The notes below the pieces were generated by a model that had not been told where the DNA came from, did no database searches, and saw nothing but the letters and a program-made list of their open reading frames with translations. This document shows positions 32,952 through 43,292 of a DNA stretch of 51,866 bases, piece after piece. The translations under genes and the position numbers were made by a program. Source of the stretch: Apilactobacillus kunkeei (lineage in GTDB: Bacteria > Bacillota > Bacilli > Lactobacillales > Lactobacillaceae); the NCBI RefSeq assembly GCF_001308195.1, contig NZ_JXDF01000011.1, positions 1-51,866 on the forward strand, written 5' to 3'. Position 1 is the first letter of the stretch; every line of letters begins with the position of its first letter.

Positions 32952-33010
32952 TTTACATAAAGAACTACAATAAAAGGAAATGCCCATTATTAATTGGAGG
33001 AAAGATTAAT

Positions 33011-34129
33011 ATGGTAGTAGGAACTCATAGAAATGCACAAATACTAATTAGTAAGAGTGCTTTATATCATAATATTAGTAACGAAAAGAAACGTTTAAAA
33101 AATAACGAATACTTATTCATGGTCGTAAAGGCCAATGGATACGGCCACGGGGCAGTCGCAGTAGCACACGAAGCGAAGAAGGCTGGCGCCGATGGTTTTT
33201 GTGTGGCCATTTTAGATGAAGCATTACAACTAAGGGATGCTGGTTTTGACGAACCAATCCTAGTGTTAGGGATTACCGATGTGAAACATGCATCATTAAT
33301 GGCAGAAAAAAACATTTCAGCAACCATCTCATCCATTGATTGGTTGAGAGCAGCCGATGAACAACTAGCTCAAAAGAATCTACCAAAGCTAAATGTTCAT
33401 GTCGGTTTGGATACTGGAATGGGTAGAATTGGTTTTCAAGACAAAAATTCACTTAAAGAAGCGGTCGATTTCTTGAATCAATCTAATACCTTGAACTTTG
33501 AGGGGATTTTTACACACTTCTCAACCGCTGATACACATAACGTAAAGTATTTTAATTTGCAAGTTGAACGATTTAATGATTTAATTTCAGTTATAGATAC
33601 ATTACCAAAATATGTACATGTGTCTAATTCAGCTACTAGCTTGTGGCATAGTGAATTTAACTGCAACATGATCAGATTTGGTGTTGCTGGTTATGGTTTA
33701 AATCCATCTGGTGGGGAACTAGACCTACCATATGAATTAAAACCAGCACTTAGTTTAACAACAGAAGTTGTCTACTGTAAGAAAATTGATGCAGGTCGTT
33801 CAGTTGGATATGGCGCGACATACACATCCAATCAACCTGAATGGATTGCCACAGTTCCAGTTGGTTATGCCGATGGAATTGTGCGAGCATTACAAGGTTT
33901 CTCACTACTAGTTAATGGCAAGTTCTGCCCAATCGTCGGTAGAGTATGCATGGATCAACTAATGATTAAACTAGATGAACCAGTGAAGCCAGGCACAAAA
34001 GTTACAATTGTGGGTCAAGACGGTAAAGAAAAGATTACTTTACAAGACATTGCGTCATATTGTGATACAATTCATTATGAAGTGGCTTGCTTACTCACTG
34101 ATAGACTACCACGCATTGTGGTAGAATAA
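33011..34129 (+). CDS. alr: Alanine racemase
   Basis: This PLP enzyme interconverts L- and D-alanine for peptidoglycan and teichoic acids. The 372 residues carry VVKANGYGHGA, with the PLP Lys at 40, and RSVGYGATYT with the second catalytic Tyr. I chose ATG 33011 because GGAGGAAAG lies just before it; an upstream in-frame start at 32936 overlaps the cshA terminator and has no site. In most lactobacilli acpS lies directly upstream; here it is missing. The small putative antitoxin gene follows by 22 bases. Confidence 0.96.
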   Translation: MVVGTHRNAQILISKSALYHNISNEKKRLKNNEYLFMVVKANGYGHGAVAVAHEAKKAGADGFCVAILDEALQLRDAGFDEPILVLGITDVKHASLMAEKNISATISSIDWLRAADEQLAQKNLPKLNVHVGLDTGMGRIGFQDKNSLKEAVDFLNQSNTLNFEGIFTHFSTADTHNVKYFNLQVERFNDLISVIDTLPKYVHVSNSATSLWHSEFNCNMIRFGVAGYGLNPSGGELDLPYELKPALSLTTEVVYCKKIDAGRSVGYGATYTSNQPEWIATVPVGYADGIVRALQGFSLLVNGKFCPIVGRVCMDQLMIKLDEPVKPGTKVTIVGQDGKEKITLQDIASYCDTIHYEVACLLTDRLPRIVVE

Positions 34130-34151
34130 CCCGTTTTAAGAGGATTAATCA

Positions 34152-34418
34152 ATGCAATCTAAGAATCGATATGTTTATTCACTTCTAAGCACAGCTACAT
34201 CAAGTAACAAAGCAGAAATATCACATCCTAGAATGAATGTTTCCATTGATACACATACTAGGATTGTGGTTAATCCATGTTTTAACGATTATTTGATAGT
34301 CCAGAATTTAATTGCTGGGTACACTGAGATGACCGATATCAATCGTGCTATTTCAAAGGAATTCACTTTTTGTGAAGCCTCAAGTGTGCATCACATTACG
34401 TTTTCAGAATTCAGATGA
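34152..34418 (+). CDS. Unrecognised 88-residue protein, putative antitoxin partner of MazF
   Basis: I do not recognise a family in this sequence. It is short, has two N-terminal Ser/Thr-rich turns and a hydrophobic middle (DYLIVQNLIAGYTEM), and contains three Cys/His-bearing patches. It lacks the AbrB-type start (VKKWGNS-like) of MazE and any obvious ribbon-helix-helix. AAGAGG lies before the ATG. It lies 26 bases before mazF and 22 after alr, exactly where lactobacilli and other Firmicutes carry the MazE-type antitoxin gene. An antitoxin role is therefore inferred from position only. It could also be an unrelated small protein. Confidence 0.55.
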   Translation: MQSKNRYVYSLLSTATSSNKAEISHPRMNVSIDTHTRIVVNPCFNDYLIVQNLIAGYTEMTDINRAISKEFTFCEASSVHHITFSEFR

Positions 34419-34444
34419 ATTCATTATAGATAGGGGATGTTAGA

Positions 34445-34798
34445 ATGGCTAACGTTGAAATCAAACGTGGCGACGTTTTTTATGCTGACCTATCACCAGT
34501 TGTTGGTTCCGAACAGGGTGGAATGAGACCGGTATTAATCATCCAGAACAATATCGGGAATCACTACAGTCCTACCGTGATTGTTGCCGCAATTACTGCT
34601 AGAATTTCAAAGCCAAAGATGCCTACTCACGTAGCTATTAGTGCTGATAAGACCCGAATCGAAAAAGATTCAGTTATCCTATTAGAACAAATTAGAACAA
34701 TTGATAAACAACGATTACATGATCGAGTAGATCACTTAAGTGATAAGTTTATGAAACGAGTGGACGAGTCATTGAAATTAAGTATTGGTGTACAGTAA
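34445..34798 (+). CDS. mazF: MazF/NdoA-family endoribonuclease toxin
   Basis: MazF cuts single-stranded mRNA at short motifs and slows growth when its antitoxin is lost. The 117 residues show the classic core: [30 protein letters not shown], and [13 protein letters not shown]. The alr-antitoxin-mazF order is widespread in Firmicutes. The GGGG site before ATG 34445 is modest. A strong bidirectional terminator follows. The core residues appear intact, so the toxin should be functional; its cognate antitoxin is probably the preceding gene. Confidence 0.94.
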   Translation: MANVEIKRGDVFYADLSPVVGSEQGGMRPVLIIQNNIGNHYSPTVIVAAITARISKPKMPTHVAISADKTRIEKDSVILLEQIRTIDKQRLHDRVDHLSDKFMKRVDESLKLSIGVQ

Positions 34799-34807
34799 AA
34801 CATACAT

Positions 34808-34843
34808 AAAAAAAGGATGCGAATTTAATTCGCATCCTTTTTT
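34808..34843. terminator. Bidirectional terminator between mazF and the CBS gene
   Basis: AAGGATGCGAAT pairs with ATTCGCATCCTT around TTA, with A-run and T-run flanks; it serves both convergent transcripts. Confidence 0.9.
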
Positions 34844-34855
34844 GTTTCGATAATG

Positions 34856-35497
34856 TTATTTCTCGTCCGCTAAATCTTCAATTTCTGCAATTTTAAAGCC
34901 TTTACGTTCTAATGCAGCAGTGATTCGTTTTAACAATTTCTTATCTACTTCTTCGGGAAGGGTGAACATAACTCTATGTACCAATTCACCTTCTTGACCA
35001 TCTAGACTGATAACACTGGCAATTGCAGTGTATTTAGTGATGATTCTAGACATTGATTCTAGATCACCACGATTACCAGGAGCTAGAACAGTTAGAACAT
35101 AGCTGCCAACGTTTACGTTCCATGATTGTGAAAGCATGTCCAATAAACGAGTGTGGGTCAAGATACCGTAGAAACGATTATTATCATCCAATACAGCGAT
35201 ATAAGGTAAATCCTTAATCGAAAAGAAAATGTGGAAGAAGGCTGAATTAACATTGATGAACTTAGTGGCATTCTTTAATAGGGTAGTAACAGGTTGTGAC
35301 ATATCACCACCGTTAGATTTGTGACGGTAGATATGCATCTTGTAGATGTTACCTCTAAAGATCGTACCAGTTTCGTCTAAGATAGGAATACATCTGTAAC
35401 CAGATTCTTCCAAGGTTTCAAGAGCTTGTTCTAATGAAACGTTTTCTGAAACTGTGACTAAGCTGCCTTTAGGTTTAACCAATGACTTCAATAGCAT
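34856..35497 (-). CDS. CBS-domain protein with C-terminal ACT-like region, CbpA-like
   Basis: The 213-residue protein (start ATG 35497, with AAGGAGG upstream) has two CBS domains (about 5-130; VTVSENVSLEQALETLEESGYRC-type first repeat and YIAVLDDNNRFYGILTHTRLLDML-type second repeat). An ACT-like region follows, YVLTVLAPGNRGDLESMSRI to KRITAALERKGFKI. This layout matches the c-di-AMP-binding CbpA proteins known from Listeria and lactobacilli. Ligand binding is inferred from family likeness. A longer in-frame start at 35611 lacks a site. It lies 152 bases after ldh on the same strand, past the ldh terminator. Confidence 0.85.
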   Translation of the reverse strand: MLLKSLVKPKGSLVTVSENVSLEQALETLEESGYRCIPILDETGTIFRGNIYKMHIYRHKSNGGDMSQPVTTLLKNATKFINVNSAFFHIFFSIKDLPYIAVLDDNNRFYGILTHTRLLDMLSQSWNVNVGSYVLTVLAPGNRGDLESMSRIITKYTAIASVISLDGQEGELVHRVMFTLPEEVDKKLLKRITAALERKGFKIAEIEDLADEK

Positions 35498-35591
35498 AAC
35501 ATAACCTCCTTTTGAATTATTAGAATTTTTCTCATAATCTAATTTTAACATAAATTGATGACTTTGTGGCGATAAATCAACAATTGCCCAA

Positions 35592-35626
35592 AATAAAAAG
35601 CCGGGGAGCAAAGTGCACCTCGACTT
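35592..35626 (-). terminator. Terminator after ldh
   Basis: On the minus strand AAGTCGAGGTGCA pairs with TGCTCCCCGGCTT around CTT with two mismatches, then a T-rich tract. Confidence 0.7.
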
Positions 35627-35648
35627 AATATCTAATCAAGTTAATCGA

Positions 35649-36668
<1,020 letters not shown>

Positions 36669-36742
36669 TTACAAAGCGCTAAAAAAACGAATAGTTTTCT
36701 ATATTTCTATAAGCGACGGGATAAATATTGGATTGCATACTA

Positions 36743-36751
36743 TGATATAAT
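36743..36751 (+). promoter_or_regulatory. Extended -10 element for pth
   Basis: TGATATAAT at 36743-36751 stands about 40 bases before the pth start. The -35 is weak, so the extended -10 probably matters. It would head the long pth-mfd transcript. Confidence 0.5.
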
Positions 36752-36789
36752 TTACATATTAATTGAGCGAAAAAAGGAGCGGATTTTTT

Positions 36790-37347
36790 ATGAAGATGAT
36801 TGTGGGATTAGGAAACGTGGGACCACAATATAAGGAAACCAGACACAACACTGGTTTTATGGTAGTAGACGAGTTTGCCGACAAGCATGGCGTTGAATTA
36901 TCAACACAAAAGATGGAAGCAAAGATTGGATCAACTAACATTAATGGTGAAAAGGTTATGTTAGTCGAGCCACTAACATTTATGAACGAATCAGGTCGTT
37001 CAGTTGGACCTTTAATGAAGTTCTTTAAGTTAGATTTAAGCGATTTAATAGTAATATATGATGATATGGATTTACCGATTGGAAAAATTAGATTGAGAAA
37101 CCATGGATCAGCCGGTGGTCATAATGGAATTAAGAGTTTAATTGCCCATTTAGGCACCGACAAGTTTAACCGTATCAAGGTGGGAACAGACCACCCAACC
37201 AAAGAAAGCGTCGTTAACTATGTATTAGGTCACTTTACAGACGACCAAAAACCAGGATTAAACCAAGCAATTGACAACAGTGTTTCAGCACTAGAAGAAT
37301 TTATCGATGGGGAAGAATTCAACAAGCTAGAAAACAAGTACAACTAA
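36790..37347 (+). CDS. pth: Peptidyl-tRNA hydrolase
   Basis: It frees tRNA from peptidyl-tRNA dropped by ribosomes. The 185 residues begin MKMIVGLGNVGPQYKETRHNTGF, with the catalytic His in RHNTGF. FMNESGRSV, DDMDLPIGKIRLR and GSAGGHNGIKS follow. ATG 36790 is preceded by AAAGGAGC at nine bases; the in-frame TTG at 36763 lies upstream of that site. It leads into mfd 21 bases later, the conserved Firmicutes order. Confidence 0.97.
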   Translation: MKMIVGLGNVGPQYKETRHNTGFMVVDEFADKHGVELSTQKMEAKIGSTNINGEKVMLVEPLTFMNESGRSVGPLMKFFKLDLSDLIVIYDDMDLPIGKIRLRNHGSAGGHNGIKSLIAHLGTDKFNRIKVGTDHPTKESVVNYVLGHFTDDQKPGLNQAIDNSVSALEEFIDGEEFNKLENKYN

Positions 37348-37368
37348 TATTTAGAGGGGATAACTATT

Positions 37369-40300
37369 TTGGAATTAAGTCAATTTTTCACACAACTGCC
37401 ACAATACGATGAGATTGTTAATGATTTAGCACCCAAACATCGTCAGTTAGTGACTGGTTTATCAGGTTCTGCGAAGACAATGATGATTGCAGCATTGTTC
37501 AAATCAACAAAGAAAAACTTCTTGATTGTGACTGATACTTTATCCAGATGTGATGATATTGTTGAAGATTTACAAAATGTTGTCTCCGAAGATGATGTAT
37601 TAGAATTTCCAGTCGAAGAAGTTTTAGCCGCAGAAGTTGCCACCAGTTCACCTGAATACAAGGCCACTCGTGTGCAAGCTTTATCAAAACTATTAAGCGA
37701 TGAACCTAAGATTATCGTAACGTCTGTTTCCGGTACTAAACGTATTTTGCCGGAACCAGGCGATTTTTCTGATGCTAAATTAACCATCTCAATCGACGAT
37801 GAAGTTAATTTAGATGAACTAAGAAACAAACTATTTCAAATGGGATACACACCTGAAAAGATGGTGGCAGCACCAGGTGAATTTTCACTTCGTGGATCAA
37901 TTATCGATATTTATCCATTGAATTCAGAGTATCCAGTTCGAATTGATTTATTCGATACCGATGTCGATTCGTTGAGATATTTTGACGTATCTAATCAAAG
38001 AAGTTTGGAAAATATTGAAACCATCTCAGTACTACCAGCGACTGATATGGTATTAAACGAATCACAAAGACAACAAGCAGTTGCTAATTTAACGCAACTA
38101 CGTGATAAACGTTTAGCAAAACTAGATAACGATGAATTAAAGCAACGTTTAAGCGATGCGGTTTCAACCATGATTGATGATGCCAATGAAGGAATCATTG
38201 ATCCGGATTGGATAATGTATGCTAAAGCGATGTATGAAAACGAAACGACCATCTTTGACTACTTGGACGATGATGGTGTCGTCTTATTCGATGACTACAG
38301 TCGTATTTTAGAAAACAGTCAACAATTAGTCGAAGAAGAACAATCGTGGGCTAATGATAAGTTTGACCATGGTGAAATTGCATCAACTGATTTGTTTAGC
38401 GTGGACTTTAGAGAACACTTCCACAAAATTAATCAGGCCGAAATTTTAATGTCATTGTTCCAAAAGGGGATTGGGAACCTTAAGTTGACCCAATTAAATG
38501 ATATTAAGGTGCGTCCAATGCAAAAGTTCTTCGGACAAATGCCGCTATTGAAGACTGAAATCGATAGATGGCACAAACAGGATGACACCGTTGTAATCTT
38601 GGTGAAGGACAAGGCCAGAATGCAAAAGGTATCGCAAACATTGGCTGACTTTGAAATTGAATCGGTTCAAACCACCAGTGATAACATCTTGGAACACCAA
38701 GTCCAAGTCGTCAGTGAACGTTTGAAGAATGGGTTCGAACTACCAATTAAACAATTGGCGGTAATTACCGAATCAGAAATGTTTACGACCGTTCACAAGA
38801 AGAGACCACGTCGTCAAACCTTCTCCAATGCGGAACGAATCAAGAGTTATGCTGATTTGAAACCGGGCGACTATGTTGTTCATGCTAACCACGGGATTGG
38901 TAAGTATGAAGGGATGAAGACCATGGAAGTCGACGGTAAGCACCAAGACTACATGACCATCGCTTACCAAAAGAACGCGAAGTTGTTCATTCCGGTGACG
39001 CAATTAAACTTAATTCAAAAGTACGTTTCATCCGAAGACAAACACCCACGTGTTAACAAATTGGGTGGCAGTGAATGGCAAAAGACGAAGTCAAAGGTCC
39101 AAGGAAAGATTGAAGATATCGCCGATGACCTAATTGACTTATACGCTAAGCGTTCCAACCAGGTTGGATATGCCTTCCCAGAAGATGACGAATACCAAGA
39201 AGAGTTTGAAGGAGCATTCCCATACCAACCAACCCCTGATCAGGTGAAGAGTTCCGAAGAAATTAAAAAGGATATGGAACAACCACATCCAATGGACCGT
39301 TTGCTGGTTGGGGATGTTGGTTACGGTAAGACCGAAGTAGCATTACACGCAGCCTTTAAGGCGGTCGAAGCTGGTAAACAGGTTGCTTTTTTGGTACCAA
39401 CTACCGTATTGGCACAACAACACTACGAAACAATGGTGAACCGTTTTGAAGGCTTCCCAGTATCAGTAGCCGTGCTATCTCGTTTCAGAACCAAGAAGCA
39501 GGTCGAAGAGACCAAAAAAGGTTTACTAGATGGGTCAATCGATATCGTTGTCGGAACCCATCGTTTGCTATCTGATGACATCAAGTTCGCCGACTTAGGA
39601 TTATTGATGGTCGATGAGGAACAACGATTTGGTGTTAAGCACAAGGAAAAGATTAAGCAACTAAAATCTAATGTTGATGTTTTGACACTAACTGCAACCC
39701 CAATTCCTCGAACTTTGAACATGTCGATGATGGGAGTTCGTGACCTATCAGTTATCGAAACTCCACCAGCAAACCGTTACCCAATTCAAACATACGTAAT
39801 GGAAGAAAATGCCGGCGCAATCCGTGAGGGGATTACCCGTGAAATGCATCGGGGAGGCCAAGTCTTCTTCATGCACAACCGTGTTTCAGACATTGAAGAC
39901 ACCGTCATGAAGTTACAAACATTGGTACCGGATGCTAGAATTGCTTATATTCACGGTCAAATGACCGAAAATCAATTGGAAACCATCCTATATGATTTCG
40001 TTAACGGTGAATACGATGTGTTAGTAACCACAACAATCATCGAAACCGGGGTCGACATTCCAAACGCCAATACGTTATTTGTCGAAGATGCCGATCACAT
40101 GGGACTATCCCAGTTGTACCAAATTCGTGGAAGAATTGGTCGTTCCAACCGTGTCGCTTATGCGTACTTTATGTATAAACCAAACAAGGTGTTGACCGAA
40201 GTATCCGAAAACCGTTTGGAAGCCATTAGGGACTTTACCGAACTAGGTTCTGGTTTCAAGATTGCCATGCGTGACTTATCACTTCGTGGTGCCGGGAACC

Positions 40301-40896
40301 TATTAGGTAAGCAACAATCTGGATTTGTCGATTCTGTTGGTTATGATATGTATACTCAAATGTTGGCGGATGCGGTGGCAACTAAACGTGGTCGTCGTGC
40401 TGAACAAAGAGTTGACACAACCGTCGAAATGGACGTGGAAGCATACTTGCCTAGCGAATATATTCAAGATGAAAAGCAAAAGATTGAATTGTATAAACGA
40501 ATTAGACAAATGCAAAACGATGATCAATATCGTGAACTACAGTCTGATTTAATTGACCGTTTCGGTGATTATCCAACCGCGGTTGAAAACCTTTTAACAA
40601 TCAGTCGCATTAAGATGTACGCCGACTCATCGTTAATTGAAAAGATTAGACAAACACCAAAACAAATCACAGTCACTCTATCAACGATTGGAACTCAATT
40701 CTATGACAGCAAGCAAGTGCTAAAGGCAATTGCACAAACTGAATTCAGATCAATGGTTGGTACTGCTAACGGCAAGATGCAAATTACCTTAATCATTCAA
40801 CCTAATATGGATGAACAAAAGTGGTTAGGTGAATTGAGTAAGTTTGTCGAAGCATTGGATAAAGAACACACAGGAAACTTAACAAATGAAAAATGA
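37369..40896 (+). CDS. mfd: Transcription-repair coupling factor
   Basis: Mfd pushes stalled RNA polymerase off DNA lesions and recruits UvrA. The 1175 residues run through a UvrB-like N-terminal module, the RNA polymerase-interacting domain (about 490-560, KPGDYVVHANHGIGKYEGM), the translocase with GDVGYGKT (648-655), DEEQ (749-752), TATPIPRTL and the RecG-like TRG region, and a C-terminal UvrA-binding D7 domain. The start is TTG 37369 after AGAGGGGA. Its last 11 bases overlap the flippase gene. HelD and delta, also in this window, act on polymerase as well. Confidence 0.97.
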   Translation: MELSQFFTQLPQYDEIVNDLAPKHRQLVTGLSGSAKTMMIAALFKSTKKNFLIVTDTLSRCDDIVEDLQNVVSEDDVLEFPVEEVLAAEVATSSPEYKATRVQALSKLLSDEPKIIVTSVSGTKRILPEPGDFSDAKLTISIDDEVNLDELRNKLFQMGYTPEKMVAAPGEFSLRGSIIDIYPLNSEYPVRIDLFDTDVDSLRYFDVSNQRSLENIETISVLPATDMVLNESQRQQAVANLTQLRDKRLAKLDNDELKQRLSDAVSTMIDDANEGIIDPDWIMYAKAMYENETTIFDYLDDDGVVLFDDYSRILENSQQLVEEEQSWANDKFDHGEIASTDLFSVDFREHFHKINQAEILMSLFQKGIGNLKLTQLNDIKVRPMQKFFGQMPLLKTEIDRWHKQDDTVVILVKDKARMQKVSQTLADFEIESVQTTSDNILEHQVQVVSERLKNGFELPIKQLAVITESEMFTTVHKKRPRRQTFSNAERIKSYADLKPGDYVVHANHGIGKYEGMKTMEVDGKHQDYMTIAYQKNAKLFIPVTQLNLIQKYVSSEDKHPRVNKLGGSEWQKTKSKVQGKIEDIADDLIDLYAKRSNQVGYAFPEDDEYQEEFEGAFPYQPTPDQVKSSEEIKKDMEQPHPMDRLLVGDVGYGKTEVALHAAFKAVEAGKQVAFLVPTTVLAQQHYETMVNRFEGFPVSVAVLSRFRTKKQVEETKKGLLDGSIDIVVGTHRLLSDDIKFADLGLLMVDEEQRFGVKHKEKIKQLKSNVDVLTLTATPIPRTLNMSMMGVRDLSVIETPPANRYPIQTYVMEENAGAIREGITREMHRGGQVFFMHNRVSDIEDTVMKLQTLVPDARIAYIHGQMTENQLETILYDFVNGEYDVLVTTTIIETGVDIPNANTLFVEDADHMGLSQLYQIRGRIGRSNRVAYAYFMYKPNKVLTEVSENRLEAIRDFTELGSGFKIAMRDLSLRGAGNLLGKQQSGFVDSVGYDMYTQMLADAVATKRGRRAEQRVDTTVEMDVEAYLPSEYIQDEKQKIELYKRIRQMQNDDQYRELQSDLIDRFGDYPTAVENLLTISRIKMYADSSLIEKIRQTPKQITVTLSTIGTQFYDSKQVLKAIAQTEFRSMVGTANGKMQITLIIQPNMDEQKWLGELSKFVEALDKEHTGNLTNEK

Positions 40897-42463
40897 CAAT
40901 AAACTATCAGTGATAATGAAGGGTGCGATGATTTTATCAATCGCCTCTTTGATTAGTAAGGTTTTAAGTGCCGTTTATCGTGTACCATTTCAAAACTTGG
41001 TGGGAAACATTGGATTCTACGTTTTCCAACAGGTTTATCCAATCTATGGAATTGGGATGGTATTAGCTTTAAGTGGGATGCCAATTATTATTTCACGTGT
41101 TATCGCTGAACAGGAAACAACATTGCAGAAAAAAGCCCTTTTAAGACAGCTGTTTATCATGCTTTCAATCTTTGGTGGTTTGATATTTATCATCTTCCAG
41201 ATTAAGGCAACATCGATTGCTGCTCTAATGGGTGACATCAGATTAGATAGTTTGATTCGCGCAGTCAGCTGGATGTTTTTAATGATGCCAATACTGGCCT
41301 GTTTAAGAGGGTACTTCCAAGCAACCTTGATTATGAAACCAACCGCTTATTCGCAGGTCGTAGAACAGGTGATTCGAGTTGGGTTAATCATTGCAGCCGC
41401 ATACGTTGGCGTTAGACACCACGTGGATCCATACACAATTGGAACCTATGCGATGGTGGCAACACCGGTAGCTGAAATTTTCTCTGTAGCTATCCTAATT
41501 CGATATTATGCGGTGGATATTAAACGACTACCTAGTCAAAAGGTGATGTCGTATCAATCATTATTGAAGCGATTATTGTTTGAAGGTGGCACAATCTGCA
41601 TGCTTTCATCTTTAACGGTATTAATGCAATTAGTCGATTCGTTTACCGTCCGAAAAGGATTGTTATTAAACGGATTGAACTTGATTGATTCACAGGCTGT
41701 CAAAGGAATTTACGATCGTGGCCAACCACTGGTTCAATTAGGTTTGGTAATTGCGACATCGTTTGCTTCTGCCATCTTGCCATCATTAAGTTTGGCCTAT
41801 TCCAAGAAACAAATGAAGTCGTTTCATAACCTAGCATCTGAAATGCTTAGGGTTAGCATGTTTATGACCGTAGGTGTTGCAGTAGGGATGATTAGCTTGA
41901 TGCCACTAATTAACCGCTTGCTATTTAACAGTGGTCAACAAAACACCACAATTAGTATTTTTATGATTAGTGTGGTTTTAACAACGATGATTACGATTTA
42001 TAGTAGTATTTTGCAGAGTGCAAATCACTTTAAAATTACCATTATCGCGATTATATTAGGGTTAGCCTCTAAGATATTGATTACTAAAGAAATGGTTGCC
42101 CATATAGGAATAGCTGGTGCAAGTATCTCCACCGTAATTAGTTTGTTATTAATGCTAATCGTGGAAGTTAAGTTCGCACCAACTGACATCGTTAAAATTG
42201 AACATAAGTGGAGCTTCTTATGGAAGTTAACATTGATTGCTTTGGTGATATTGGTCATCGAAATGGTCTTGATGAACCTATTTGGATCAATTCACTTGGT
42301 TCACAGTCAAAGATTAAGTGCCATCATCTCACTATGTTTCTTAGTTCCAATCGGGGCATCCGTCTTCGGTGTCTTAGCAATTAAGTGGAAACTATTAACA
42401 TATCAAGAATGGCAATCAGTGCCAGTAGTAAATAAGTTTATAGATAGGTGGATGTCGAAATGA
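40886..42463 (+). CDS. Polysaccharide/lipid flippase of the SpoVB/MurJ-like MOP superfamily
   Basis: The 525-residue protein is highly hydrophobic, with about 12-14 membrane segments and the MOP-type start KGAMILSIASLISKVLSAVYRVPF. Members carry lipid-linked sugars, including lipid II, across the membrane. The position between mfd and the S4 gene matches yabM of Bacillus. Exact substrate and whether it is the main lipid II flippase here are unknown. The ATG overlaps the mfd stop by 11 bases, and its stop overlaps the next start (ATGA), so translation is coupled on both sides. Confidence 0.88.
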   Translation: MKNDNKLSVIMKGAMILSIASLISKVLSAVYRVPFQNLVGNIGFYVFQQVYPIYGIGMVLALSGMPIIISRVIAEQETTLQKKALLRQLFIMLSIFGGLIFIIFQIKATSIAALMGDIRLDSLIRAVSWMFLMMPILACLRGYFQATLIMKPTAYSQVVEQVIRVGLIIAAAYVGVRHHVDPYTIGTYAMVATPVAEIFSVAILIRYYAVDIKRLPSQKVMSYQSLLKRLLFEGGTICMLSSLTVLMQLVDSFTVRKGLLLNGLNLIDSQAVKGIYDRGQPLVQLGLVIATSFASAILPSLSLAYSKKQMKSFHNLASEMLRVSMFMTVGVAVGMISLMPLINRLLFNSGQQNTTISIFMISVVLTTMITIYSSILQSANHFKITIIAIILGLASKILITKEMVAHIGIAGASISTVISLLLMLIVEVKFAPTDIVKIEHKWSFLWKLTLIALVILVIEMVLMNLFGSIHLVHSQRLSAIISLCFLVPIGASVFGVLAIKWKLLTYQEWQSVPVVNKFIDRWMSK

Positions 42464-42732
42464 GATTAGACAAGTTTTTAAAGATTTCAAGAATTATCAA
42501 AAGAAGAACAGTAGCAAAGGATATTGCTGATCAAGGTCGTATTACCATTAATGACCGTGTGGCAAAATCATCATCAGACGTTAAGTCAAACGATAAACTA
42601 GTGATTAAGTTTGGTAACAAGACATTAACTGTTCAAGTTAACCAATTGTTCGAAACCACTAAAAAGGCTGATGCAGATAGAATGTACACAGTTTTGGATG
42701 AACAATACGAAAGAGATTTCAACGCCGAATAA
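42460..42732 (+). CDS. rqcP: S4-domain RNA-binding protein RqcP
   Basis: The 90-residue protein is almost all S4 domain (MRLDKFLKISRIIKRRTVAKDIADQGRI...). It corresponds to YabO/RqcP, which helps RqcH add alanine tails to peptides stuck on 50S subunits. I chose ATG 42460, overlapping the previous stop (ATGA), with AGGTGG eight bases upstream; a GTG at 42448 lies before the site. It links ribosome quality control to the Pth function encoded upstream. Confidence 0.92.
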   Translation: MRLDKFLKISRIIKRRTVAKDIADQGRITINDRVAKSSSDVKSNDKLVIKFGNKTLTVQVNQLFETTKKADADRMYTVLDEQYERDFNAE

Positions 42733-42819
42733 TTAAAATTTAGTTACAAAATTAATTATCTATTTATTTTTTTTAAGAATCATCTATACTATTAAGTAGC
42801 AAATTGAGGAGGGGATACC

Positions 42820-43197
42820 ATGGATGTTGATAAGGTTCATCAATTGAATAATCAATACACGAAGATCAAGCAATCTCGACATCAAGAAATTTTACGCAGT
42901 CGAAAAAAACGTGGAATTATCCTGGTAAGCTTCTTCCTCGTCGTTATCTTAATGTTGGTTGCACAAATCTTTATAACTAAATCTAAGATTAGCAACGTTT
43001 CTGAACAACAATTTCAAACCAAGAAGGAACTTAAGAAGAGTAAAATTGATAATCAAAAGCTAAAGCAAAATATTAAGCAGTTACATGACAAGGACTACAT
43101 CCAAAAAGTAATTCGTGAAAAATACTATTACACCAAGCCAGGAGAGACGGTTTACAGTCTTCCAGGGGATGTTTCAAAGGATGTAACTCAAAATTAA
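42820..43197 (+). CDS. divIC: Septum formation initiator, DivIC family
   Basis: DivIC forms a complex with FtsL and DivIB (FtsQ) at the division septum. The 125-residue protein has a cytoplasmic N-terminus rich in basic residues, one membrane segment (about 32-52, GIILVSFFLVVILMLVAQIF), and an extracellular coiled coil (about 60-100). YYTKPGETVYSLP closes it, typical of the family. GAGGAGGGG precedes the ATG. TATACT at 42785-42790 may be a -10. A terminator follows. Confidence 0.94.
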   Translation: MDVDKVHQLNNQYTKIKQSRHQEILRSRKKRGIILVSFFLVVILMLVAQIFITKSKISNVSEQQFQTKKELKKSKIDNQKLKQNIKQLHDKDYIQKVIREKYYYTKPGETVYSLPGDVSKDVTQN

Positions 43198-43225
43198 AAT
43201 GGTATGAAAAAATACCATTTTTTTT
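43196..43225 (+). terminator. Terminator after divIC
   Basis: AAAATGGTAT pairs with ATACCATTTT around GAAAAA and is followed by T's; it starts at the divIC stop. Confidence 0.85.
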
Positions 43226-43246
43226 ATACAATTATCATTTAAATGG

Positions 43247-43255
43247 TGCTATACT
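43247..43255 (+). promoter_or_regulatory. Extended -10 element for the S1-domain gene
   Basis: TGCTATACT at 43247-43255 is an extended -10 about 40 bases before the start. The -35 is not obvious. Confidence 0.45.
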
Positions 43256-43292
43256 AAAGTTACTAATCATTATTAGGAGGACAAATTTTTTT

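Noticed and set aside
32936-33010. Longer alr start at 32936
   Set aside because: It lies in the cshA terminator and adds 25 residues unlike any alanine racemase.
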